Assembly (NCBI RefSeq): GCF_014529535.1
Contig: NW_023503727.1
Coordinates: 2,728,001 to 2,792,000, forward strand
From: Bradysia coprophila
Lineage: Eukaryota > Arthropoda > Insecta > Diptera > Sciaridae
Reading direction: 5' to 3'
Length of the DNA: 64,000 nucleotides
The notes beneath the pieces are model-generated. The model had not been told where the DNA came from and ran no database searches. It saw only the letters and a program-made list of their open reading frames with translations. The position numbers were made by a program, and so were the translations under genes. Positions 20,585 to 30,625 of this stretch are shown here, piece by piece. Positions within the stretch are counted from its first letter, which is position 1. Each line of letters begins with the position of its first letter.

Positions 20585-20749
20585 AGGCCAGGTGAAGTTG
20601 TTTGCATAGCAATGCATCTTGTGATAGGAAACACCTTCACCTGGCCTTAAGAGTGATATCGTCAAAACTCGAACCAATTTGAAAACAAATGGTTCGGCGA
20701 TCCGGGCAAGCTGTGGCTCGTTTGAATCGTCTTTCAATTCTAAGAAATA
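20585..20749. repeat. short hairpin plus diverged TF-family arm
   Basis: AGGCCAGGTGAAG at 20585 faces CTTCACCTGGCCT ending near 20648, a 65-bp hairpin. It is followed by TTAAGAGTGATATCG and then GTCTTTCAATTCTA, which echo the left arm of the TF foldback. This looks like a relic of a third, diverged copy. Confidence 0.55.
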
Positions 20750-21107
20750 GATATCGCCCAAAACCACTTACAGTGGAGGTGTGACGCAAGTCCTGTTATC
20801 CACTTACAAAAGAACTGATATCGGTGTAGGTGACGCTTAGAGGTTCGACACGCAAAAAGATATGCGTCACAAATGGCAGCTGATGAGGAAAGCACGCGAA
20901 AGTTTGATCAACAAAAATTTTACCCGAAAAATTTTAGAAAGAAAATTCTAACAAAAAAATTGCGTCAACAAGTTGCATCAGCTGTCATTTGTGACACATA
21001 TCATTTTGCGAATCTGTAAGCGTCACCTACACCGATATCAGTTCTTTTATAAGTAGATAACAGGACCTGCGTCACACCTCCACTGTAAGTGGTTTTGGGC
21101 GATATCA
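20750..21107. mobile_element. foldback with GATATCGCCC ends
   Basis: The left arm (GATATCGCCCAAAACCACTT, GTGACGCAAGTCCTGTTATC, GGTGTAGGTGACGCTTA) is mirrored on the right (TAAGCGTCACCTACACC, GATAACAGGACCTGCGTCAC, GGGCGATATC). About 358 bp, spacer near 20895-20985. Non-coding. Confidence 0.8.
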
Positions 21108-21237
21108 GCTCTTTTGTAAGTTGTGCTTTTTTAGAATTTGGTCACAGATAATAGACAATCATATTGTGCAGTTTCAACGAAAATATTCTTCTTACAAAAC
21201 TGTATAACTTTCTCTTTGATCTCAAACCTTCCAGCTT

Positions 21238-21355
21238 TCATTTGACGAAAATCAAAAATTTGACGAAAATCAAAAATTTGACGAAAATCAATAAGTTGAT
21301 GAAAATCGAAAATTTGACCAAAAATAGAAAATTTGTCGAAATTCAAAAATTTAAC
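21238..21355. repeat. TTTGACGAAAATCAAAAA minisatellite
   Basis: About six imperfect copies of an 18-bp unit, close kin of the minisatellite inside the 1.1-kb dispersed repeats (near 138 and 58098) but in different flanking sequence. Confidence 0.75.
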
Positions 21356-21429
21356 GCACTTAAAACGCTCATAGCTCCAAGATAAGCGACTTTTTAGGGA
21401 AACCATGAAGCACGCATCGACTATCTAGA

Positions 21430-21960
21430 GGGATTCTTTTGAATTTCGACTGACCGAAATCGGCGCTATTTTTTCCGGGACTTTTTTATATATGCCTAGT
21501 TAGGCCTTGGTGCCTAGGCCCCAAAACCAGTCTCAGATATTTTTGATCTTCCATACCTGGCTGGTTGTAAGTGGCCAAAAGTCGAAAAATGAGGTTTCGT
21601 AGTTCGGATTTCATTTCAGTAAGGTGGCGAGGACACGGGCGTGTATGGGTTCGTTGGAAAGCTGAGGTCAAGTACTCCTGGGGCAAATATTAACTTCATA
21701 AATTTTGCTGATAATCGGCCGAAAATATGACTCCCGGAAAATTTCTCAGAATCGATGGAACCTCCGTGAACTTTGATGAGAGCTGTGACCTCTCTAATGC
21801 AATTATTTGATTAAATTATTACTTATTATGAACGTGGAGGGCCTCAGTTTTACAGCGATACGCATATTTACTAGTTTGGCGGAGTGAAACACACAGTTTT
21901 CATCTGTTACGTAGTCACGTACCAAACTACTAAATATGGATATCGGTGTAAAGCTGACTT
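21430..21960. mobile_element. GATTCTTTTGAATTTCG element, single-armed copy
   Basis: This is a copy of the left half of the family at 12901-13603. It retains the GCCTAGTTAGGCC region that is missing from the left arm there, and stops after GTAGTCACGTACC without the right arm. Non-coding. Confidence 0.7.
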
Positions 21961-23021
21961 TACTCCAAAATTATAAGCTTTTATAAAAATTCCTTCAAAT
22001 TAGTTTCTTAGAATTACGTCCTTAACAAACCCTCAAAATTTCAACCAAATCCACCGTTAAATTAAAAAGAATCGTTGTAACAGAATAACAGAGTATCAAA
22101 GGTTGGTAAAATTCATCTATTTCAAAATGTATGAAAATCCATTTCTTCATACTAATTTCCAAGTTTTGAAATTTAATATCTCGGCCAAATCTTAACCTTA
22201 TGAGGCTCGTATGGAAGCCCAGATTACGAATAAAATAAGTGGGGTGTAGTAGGAGCGGAGTGGGAAAAGTCAAAAAATTGTGTATATATGTTCCTCACGG
22301 AAAAATTTTTTGTCACATTTTTCAGTGTGAACGGACTTGCGTCACGGTCACGGCCCTTCACTAACGTAGGGCCATGATGCTCAGTCCTACGGAAAAGACC
22401 CATATTTTTCAGTGTTTTCCACTTGTTTTTGATCTTCAAACAGGATGGATTGATGAAAATAAAATAAACGAAGTCAAAATTACATCTTCAGCACAAAATT
22501 GTCCTGAACCATTCGATCAATTGGCCTGCTCTTAGTAGGTGGAACCACCGTGGTAAAAAACAGGCACCTTATTGTTCCGTGTGACATATACTATTTGTCA
22601 TTCGGGCTGACCAAAAAGTCACGTTCCGAACAAAACTTGAACATTTTGATGGTTCAGCCTCATCATACACTGCGACACATCACTCATTAATATTTACGTG
22701 AGTAATGAGAGTAATAATCCAATCAATGTTACGCAAATGTAATTCAAAATTGCTTCAACATTTGATTTTCTTTTCGTGCAATAAATAACGAATTCCGTAA
22801 TAGAATTGTCACAGCTGGGAACGAAAAGTGGCATCAGTGCTCAACTGGGAACGAAAACTGGCGTAACTTGGAACGGAAAGTGGCGTAACTTGGAAAGTAA
22901 TAAAGTGAGAGAAATTGTGTTGTTTTGGGTCTCCGTCTGGTGAGAGAATGTGACGGTTTTGGTCGGCCTGAATCAAAAAAAAGATTCCAGCCCACTATCT
23001 CAACCTGACCCGTTAATAATT
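21961..23021. other. unassigned stretch with a short tandem repeat
   Basis: No supportable gene. A tandem run of three to four about 23-bp units containing TGGGAACGAAAACTGGCGT lies at about 22812-22895. The ORFs here lack any resemblance to known proteins. Confidence 0.5.
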
Positions 23022-23184
23022 TTTTAAATTAAATTTCCCATTTTCTGCAAGTGGAGGTTACGTTAATTTATTTGCTGAACAGATTTGGAAAATTTTAAAT
23101 AATGAGTTCGTCTGCTATTTCCTTCGCTCCATACAGCTTCTGTCATTAGACCATACCTTATGTACAGTTTCATTGTTTAATTCC

Positions 23185-24105
23185 CTTGACTGTAAGTCAA
23201 GTTCTTTTGCCGGAAAATACCCTAAAATGTTTGTATGAAAGGTTGTATGATATGTTATGAAAAACGGAATTGTTTGTCCCAATATTTTGCTTGTAAACAC
23301 GATAACGGTGAAAGTCAGCTATCACTGTGCTAGTTGCCTATAGTCAGGGAAAGTCAGCTATCACGCATGATAGTTTTCTATAACGGTGATAGTCAGCTAT
23401 CACGAGCAAAAGTAGCAGATTTCACGCCATGACATAAAATATTTATAAAATTTTATGAAAAACCAAACTCTGAATCGTCATTCATTCGTATGGAATGACA
23501 CTAAAAAAAAACAATCAAACAGAAAACTTTAAAACTCCAACGAGTGTGAAGTTTGCGGCCAGAGCGAAGCGAGGGCCGTAATTCGCACGAGTCGTGTTAT
23601 TTTATTTATGATTAAAAGTTTTGTGAATGTAGTAAGTACCGGGGGGCTTCCTTTTTGTACAGAAGTGCAAGGGAAGAACGTCTACCGTCCTATTTAATAT
23701 TGTACCAAAATGAAAGAGTCCTCTAATCGTTCCACATTCGCATCATTTACTTTTGATTAGCGTTAGCAATAAGATTATGAATCTGAATAATAGACAACTT
23801 GCACGAGTGGGAAGTTTGCGGGGAGAGCGGAGCGAGGGCCGTAATTCACACGAGTCCTTGTCTATTTATGATTTATTGTTGATTAAAAATCTGGCATCAA
23901 ATTTACAAGAAAATAGAGAACAGAAAAAGTGGTTTTCCAAAGAATTTGCACTCAAGCAAAGGTTTTTATATCAGTTATTTGTTATGTTTCGGAAGTGTAA
24001 CAACGGAAAACAACGGAAATTGATTAAAAATATATTGAAAAAATTATCAGCAGTGAAGGGACCTGACCCGCCCAAACGGTGTGGCCTAGTTTAGTTCTTA
24101 AGTCG
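23185..24105. other. unit A-specific segment between duplication boundary and gene
   Basis: It replaces about 125 bases present in unit B. It contains a tandem run of GATAGTCAGCTATCAC at about 23306-23403. Two diverged copies of a sequence containing GCGAGGGCCGTAATTC lie near 23570 and 23835. An ORF at 23753-24094 spans the second and is basic near its end, but it resembles nothing and is not counted as a gene. Confidence 0.5.
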
Positions 24106-24328
24106 AAAACTGAGCAGTTTGAAACTTTTCGCGCTTTCGGTTTGACCAAAAATCGATTGCGCAACCCTATTACGTATACAAACTGTCGACTTGATCATTC
24201 ATTGATTCATTCCAAGGTTCTGAAACTTGATTCATTCAACGTAATTTCACTCAAAGCATACCTACAAGGCTGTAATTTTGTTTTTTGTTTGGTTTTGTTA
24301 CAAATTTACTGCGACTACACCGTCTAAA

Positions 24329-27300
24329 ATGGACAACAAAATTAAGGAAAAGTTTAAGAAAGAGATACTTAACGAAAACATGATAAGGTAAGGAAATCAG
24401 ACTTTGGACATTGAGAAACAAAAAAGTTGAGGTTGCGTCCACGTCCACAACTAAATTCGGCATTGTCTCTCCATACCAGCGATGCAGAGATATTTAAACA
24501 TGTAAATGAGTTCTATGCGGCTTCAAAAGAAGTTTTTGATACAGTGGATGCAATTTTGGATGATTTGGACAGAGAATTTATAGAGGAAATGCTCGACTTG
24601 GAACGCGACATTCCACATGTCGAAGATGAACCAGATACAATTGACCATGTCATGGATCTGCGTGCAAAGTTTTTTAAACCGACACCAAGAGAAGTGATAG
24701 ACGCTCGTGTTGCTCCGATGATCGCCAATGCTCCTGAACCTACTATCACAGGTAACTTAATGAGTCACTATAAAACATAGCTAACGCCGACCCGTACGAA
24801 ACACCTATTCGTATCAAAAGCCTTTAATGTGAAACTCTTCATTTCTTTTACTTCATTCTCTACTGAAAAACTATTCTCCCTTTTAAATCACTTACATTAT
24901 CCACTCTTTGCCTTGTTATCATATACAATTAAATTGCCGGAGGCAATATAGACAGCCCCGTACGAAGTCAAATTTCATAAATTCCTATTTAAACAGCTAT
25001 ATACCGCTATATTTACCTATATTTCACTGTAAATAAACATTTCACAGATGAATTTGCTATTATATAGCTCTATATGCCTGTATGTGGCTCAATATAGCTG
25101 TATATAGGTATATATAGATGTCCGTATATGGAATCCCTGAAACCCCACACACATCACATAACAAATTATTTCCATGTTAACAGAAACTCTCTAAGTACCA
25201 TTTTTCCCAAGATATATCACTTTTATTAAAATCCAATATGGCCGCCGGCAGCCATTTTGTTAGGAGACCGGAAATAGTACCGACGCTTTACATTTGTTAA
25301 TACCTTTCAAACAAAAAAAAATTCATGAAATTCGGTCAAAATTTACTCGATATATTGACAAAATACTCCACGTTCACTGTACGGCCGAGTAGCCAGATAA
25401 GAGCTCACTCCAAGAGACCTAGCTCACGCTCCGGAGAACATAATTTCATAAACTTTTTTTTCCCTGATTGGTACGGTCAATACCTATCTAATAAAGCTAA
25501 AACAGACGAAATATGTTCAAATGTGGCCGACCTACAAGCAAAAACTGCTTGCCGCCCTGTGCCTGTTTCACACCAAGGGGTCTAACTCACAAGTCGGTCA
25601 TCCGATTTCCATAAACTTTTTTTTTGTCGATCGGTATTGTAAATACCTTTTATTTGACGTATCACTTACAAGTTTAACGTTTAAATGTCCGGAGATATCT
25701 TCGAAAAACCGTAAAGCACTTATTGGGCCACAGCTCGGGAGGGGTCGATCCAAAATCACTCATCTTCGAACTTAGCCTGTCTTTTGACATTGCCAAACGG
25801 GGAAAAAAAGAATTTTCAAAATCGAATGCGTTTTACTCAAGTTATCGTGCAGACAGACAGACGGACGGACGGACGGACAGACGGACATTTTTTTTCTTGC
25901 TGATTTGGCATCTCTGGACAACCACAATAGGTTTTCCCTTACTCAGGGAGTCCAATTCGACGTGTTACAAACGTATGCGTAAACCTATAAGACCCCAGTA
26001 CTTCGTACGGGTCTAAAAATTAGTGAAATTATTATGAAATGTGTACATCTTAGATCTTCGCCCCGCACTACATTCCTTTCAAATGTAACATAAATTTCAA
26101 ATTGAATTAAAATTTTAATTTATTTAGTATAAATGCACTTAGGGCCGAGTGGCGAGCCGAGTAGCGGTCTAAGTACAAGGACCAAATTTAAACTTTTTTC
26201 AACAACATTCTATTCGGTGTTCGATTACCTTTCAAATTTACTCAAGTTATATGCCATTTCCATCATTTATTTTACCGTAAATATCCCCAAAAGACCATAA
26301 AACACTTAGGCGGCCCTAGCTCACGAAGGGCCGACCCAAATATGCCCATCTTCGAAGTAAGCTTCAACTACTTTTCAGGTAAAAAAAAATAAATTTGAAA
26401 TCGGATTTGATTTGCCTAAGTCTACCTCTATGGTCAGAGCTTATCGTTTATTATTGCTGTCGTTGTCGATAACAGATGACAGTGGCCTCCAAAGAATGCA
26501 ACAAGAAACCTTTTCAACGATAGAAACCAATTTTTACGTTTCTAATAATTTCAGAGAGAGAAGCTACAGAAGCCAACTATGACGACTTTTGGGGTGATTT
26601 TTTCGTTGGATTCGACCATGAGGAAGACAGTTCGAATCGCCGAGCTGCTACCGGCGTCGTTCAATCGCGAGAAGACAATGCTCTTGAAAACACCGCTGTT
26701 GACTATGTTCATCCTATTGAGGGCGATGGTCCAGTAACTTCACCTTCATTTTCGAATATTGCTACATCAACGCGCATTGTTCATGCTAGTTCCGTTGACG
26801 TGATTGACAGTAATGCTTCAGTTGAAAACATGACCACAGTTGAAATTGATGCTGTTGAGGGCGATGGTCCAGTAACTTCACCTTCATTTTCGAATATTGC
26901 TACATCAACGCGCATTGTTCATGCTAGTTCCGTTGACGTGATTGACAGTAATGCTTCAGTTGAAAACATGACCACAGTTGAAATTGATGCTGTTGAGGGC
27001 GATGGTCCAGTACCTTCACCTTCATTTTCGAATATTGCTACATCAACGCGCATTGTTCATGCTAGTTCCGTTGACGTGATTGACAGTAATGCTTCAGTTG
27101 AAAACATGACCACAGTTGAACAGATTGATGCTGTTGAGGGCGATGGTCCAGTACCTTCACCTTCTTCTTCGAATATTGCTACATCAACGTGCATTGTTCA
27201 TGCTAGTTCCGTTGACGGGATTGACTGTAATGCTTCAGTTGAAAGCATGAGCACAGTTGAAATTGATGCTGTTGAGAGCGATGGTCCAGTAACTTCGCCT

Positions 27301-29033
27301 TCTTTTTTGAATATCCTTGCATCAACGCGCAACGATCGTGCTAGTTCCGTTTACGCGATTGACAGTAATTCCCCAGTTGAAAGCACGAACGCGGTTGAAC
27401 CCATCAATGCTATTGAGGGTGATGGTCCTCCTGTAACCGCTGCTCCTGTTTTGGATCCGATAGATTCTAATCCGATTGACCGCACACGTCAGAGTGACCA
27501 CACGACAGGTCACGTAGGACGAACAGATGATGATTCAGATGTTTTCCTTAATCGAGGTACAATATTTCCATTTCATTAGAATTGTAAATCGTCATATGCG
27601 CTCACAATCACTTCACAGTTCGCCGTCAACGCGTTGTAACTGCAATTACCGTGGCCACACCGGATTATAATGCTGAGGTAAGTTCTAATAATTCTAGTGT
27701 AAGGGGGCTACTCTTAATAGACTATTGACCTTAGAAGAAGAAGAAATCATTTAATACCAAAACAATATAAATACAGCTGCTGCCCTCATATAGACAGCGT
27801 ATCTATCTATCACAAGACATTCTTCATTACATGCTTACATTGCGTTGTTTCGAAATGATATTAAATGATATTTTTGGTGCAGTAAGTGTAGTGAAATCTT
27901 AGATTTAAAGTAGAAACTAACGCTCACAACGCTGCTTCCGAACGAAACGCTTTTTCCTCACATAACATGACTAACAAAAGAGTTTTGCTGCCAAGCTCAA
28001 ATGATCAAATTATTTTCCTTTAGTTAATTACAAATCTTGTACTTCTCTTTACCATATAAAGGACCATGTTACCCCCAGCTTGTCCTTATTTTTATTGTCG
28101 TTATCGATAACAGTTTTCTTCTAAAATATAGTCTGAGCTTCGACTATATACAGGTCGACAGATTCCAGTTGTTGTACCAATTCGTACCGGACCAGTTCCT
28201 GGTGTTCACGCTCCTGATGAACACGCTTCCGATGAACACATTCGTGATGAACACACTCCTGATGAACACATTCGTGATATACACGTTCTTAATGAACACG
28301 TTCCTGTTGGATCGGTTACTGATGGATCGGTTACTGGTGTATCAGCTACAGATGGATCAGATCCTGATGGTCCAGCTCCAAATAGATCAGCTCTTGATGA
28401 ATCAATTTGTGATGTACATGTGTCTGATGTACTCATTCCAGCAGCAGCAGAACCAGAAGTCTTCCAGTATTATGGTATGTACTCGCTTTTAAGAAATTGG
28501 ATTTATTCATGTAACACTGGATGCAATGATCTTAGACGTTCTTGGGTTTTCTACGTTGCGCTATTATTCCGACATTTTGACTAATCTATAATCTAAGCAA
28601 ATACCAATCTGACGTTCACTTCTAATACGTCGTAATTTTTCACTCATTACAGATTTTTCAGATCCTACTCCAGTAAATGCTGTTCAATCATCACCCGAAA
28701 ACCAAGAATTCGATGAGGTATTTGATAGCAATTCCAATCATTAATATCACAAATGTGTCAATTTCTCCTACAAATAGATACTCGAAGCACAAACACTTAT
28801 TCGCGACATTCTGAACCAGGTACCCACTTCACAATTGTTCTCGCGCGCGACAGCCACCCATTCAAGCATAGCATTTGCGCTGTTCTCCAGTAAATATCCC
28901 GTTTCGTCCGCATCACGTATTGTCGTTTAATTTTTTTCATTTTTTAACAGATATGTGGAGCCTCGAAATACTTACTGTGTATTCAGACGAGGAAGACGAT
29001 GAACGTATGACGGTGTCACTAGTAAGTGGTTAA
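24329..29033 (+). CDS. unrecognised acidic repeat-protein gene, tandem copy A
   Basis: Exons: 24329-24387 (tentative), about 24427-24751, 26555-27556, 27619-27677, 28132-28474, 28653-28717, 28778-28889, 28951-29033. From exon 2 on, GT/AG borders and phases (1,1,0,1,0,1) agree and give about 662 residues. Exon 3 encodes about five tandem 46-residue units (138 bp each) with EGDGPV, SNIATST and SNASVENMTTVE. Exon 5 is rich in DEH motifs. No signal peptide or known domain is recognised. Exon 1 (MDNKIKEKFKKEIL..) does not join exon 2 in frame through either nearby AG: the first intron would be 39 bases and out of phase. The true start is therefore unknown, or copy A is damaged at its 5' end. The ATG at 26800 is only an internal Met. 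Confidence 0.68.
24776..26017. mobile_element. 1.24-kb insertion in intron 2 of copy A
   Basis: Copy B runs directly from ATAAAA to AATTAGTGAAATT, whereas copy A has this extra DNA between them. The inserted block has GACCCGTACGAA near its left end and TTCGTACGGGTC near its right. The interior has a TATATAGCTGTATAT-type low-complexity patch and a GACGGACGGACGG microsatellite, as in the CGTACGGGGC family. It looks like a related non-autonomous element. No ORF of note. Confidence 0.75.
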
Positions 29034-29104
29034 TTTTAAATCCAAGAAGAAATATTTGTGTTCGAAACGCAATGATTTTTGGTTTTGTTTATGTAATTTT
29101 TAAT

Positions 29105-29110
29105 AATAAA
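29105..29110 (+). terminator. poly(A) signal, copy A
   Basis: AATAAA lies 71 bases after the stop of copy A, at the end of the duplicated unit. Confidence 0.55.
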
Positions 29111-29589
29111 ATACAAATTTATTCAAGAACCAAAACAGCAAGTCCTTTCTTTTAATTTATTAGGGAAAGCATAGACGAGACAGTAAAACACAACGCTCCT
29201 TTGCCTTACATTATTATTTACTGAAGATCCAGTGTAGATCAAATCGTTGCGTCCTTATCCAGGTCGTTTGGAATCCCTTAAATTACCTCCCAGCTGAAAT
29301 GTCTGTATAAGAAAAGCTAAAATAAAAGACAAAACTTCGAGAACAAACAAAGCTTTTTGCTTTTCCCTTTCCCATGGTTCACGTTTGGTGAATAAACTTG
29401 AGGCAAAGACGCTGTTTCGACCAAGTACTTGGGTAGTTGCATACCTCGCCTTCGGCTCGGGAAACTCTACCCTTGTCAAAATAACAGTTTTCAAACCTTG
29501 GCGCTCAAACACACACTTGTGAGCTCCGCTCGTTTCACAAATTGATCCCTCATGTAATGAACTACCTTCGCAGCACCCAATGTAACATA
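29111..29589. other. spacer between the duplicated units
   Basis: Not shared by the two units. It contains CTCGCCTTCGGCTCGGG and other short GC-richer patches but no gene or clear repeat I can name. Confidence 0.4.
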
Positions 29590-29717
29590 ATATTTTAAAT
29601 TAAATTTCCAATTTTCTGCAAGTTACGCTGTTGTTGAACAGATTTGGAAAATTTTAAATAAAGAATGATTTCGTCTGCTATTTCCTTCGCTCCATACAGC
29701 TTCTGACATTAGACCAT

Positions 29718-30256
29718 TGGATTGGATTGGATTGGATTTGGATGGGAAGGGGGTTAGCCCAGCACCTAAGCCTCTAGTGGGCCTGTTGTGCTATTGCACA
29801 AGTCACTTGATCATATGAATTGTGATTTTTCATCATATCTCTCCGGACTCAGATAGTTCACAAATCGACCGTGTAAACGTCCCATACGTTGTGAATTCTC
29901 TAAGCCACGAGTGGTATGCGAACACAACCACAACCATCACTAATGACTCATGCATTTTCCCAATGAGCGACTAGTCGATCATAGATGGCGCTTATCCTAC
30001 AGTCTGTTGTATATTGTGAATTGTGTCATTGACATTATGTCAATATGGCGTGATTGTTGCGAAGAAATCGAATATTGGATTTCTTTGAAATTTGCGACTT
30101 TGTTACGGTCGTACAGCCATTAGATAACTAATAGCGAGTGCTTAATCACCAAGTGATTAGAATAAAACCAGGCAAGCATTTTTGCACCGGGATTCGAACC
30201 CGGGACCTCTTGGGTATGAGTCCTATGCTCTACCGATTGAGCTACTGTGGATGTAG
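29718..30256 (-). mobile_element. tRNA-derived SINE, 539 bp, with target-site duplication
   Basis: Read on the minus strand it begins with a tRNA-like head: box A-like TAGCTCAATCGGTAGAGC, a CTCATAC loop, box B-like GGTTCGAATCC (about 30185-30250). It ends in an ATCCA-type pentamer tail (about 29718-29740). CATTAGACCAT lies on both sides (29707-29717 and 30257-30267). The homologous place in unit A (23142-23152) has a single CATTAGACCAT with no insert, so insertion followed the duplication. Confidence 0.92.
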
Positions 30257-30625
30257 CATTAGACCATACCTTATGTACAGTTTCATTGTTTAGAACTCGT
30301 TCAAAGTGAAGATTTTGACATATTTTCTATGAAAGAAGTGTCAAAATCCTCACAAGTAAAACGAGTAAAACTTAACGAAGAGTTTTTGAACGAGCTCTTA
30401 ATTCAGTTAAGTCAAAAACTGAGCAGTTTGAAACTTTTCGCGCTTTCGGTTTGACTAAAAATCGATTGCGCAACCCTATTCCGTATACAAACGATACAAA
30501 CTGTCGACTTGATCATTCATTGATTCATTCAACGTAATTACACTCAAAGCATATGTACCTACAAGGCTGTAATTTTGTTTTTTGTTTGGTTTTGTTACAA
30601 ATTTACTGCGACTACACCGTCTAAA

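Larger units (their letters stand above)
23022..29104 (+). repeat. segmental tandem duplication, unit A
   Basis: This unit and 29590-33934 are direct duplicates carrying the same gene. Shared sequence starts around AAATTAAATTTCC..TTTTCTGCAAG and ends just before the poly(A) signals. Unit A differs by a 0.9-kb replaced segment (23185-24105), a 1.24-kb insertion in intron 2 (24776-26017) and absence of the SINE. Exons are very similar by eye, so the duplication is recent. Confidence 0.85.

Noticed and set aside
23753..24094. 113-residue basic ORF as a gene
   Set aside because: Its first half overlaps a repeated GCGAGGGCCGTAATTC sequence and it exists only in unit A. No splice or family support.
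26800..27579. A 259-residue ORF as a stand-alone gene
   Set aside because: It is the internal part of exon 3 from a chance Met, and the final residues read into the intron after 27556.
28152..28161. CAG at 28159-28161 as the acceptor of exon 5
   Set aside because: It is phase-correct in copy A but mutated to CAT in copy B. The upstream TATAG acceptor is phase-correct in both copies.
28037..28492. LLMNT-repeat hydrophobic ORF on the plus strand
   Set aside because: Alternative frame of exon 5. It hits a stop in exon 6 if spliced and is broken in copy B.
30181..30250. Functional tRNA gene on the minus strand
   Set aside because: A and B boxes are present but the anticodon stem does not pair well. 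It is the head of a SINE with target duplications.
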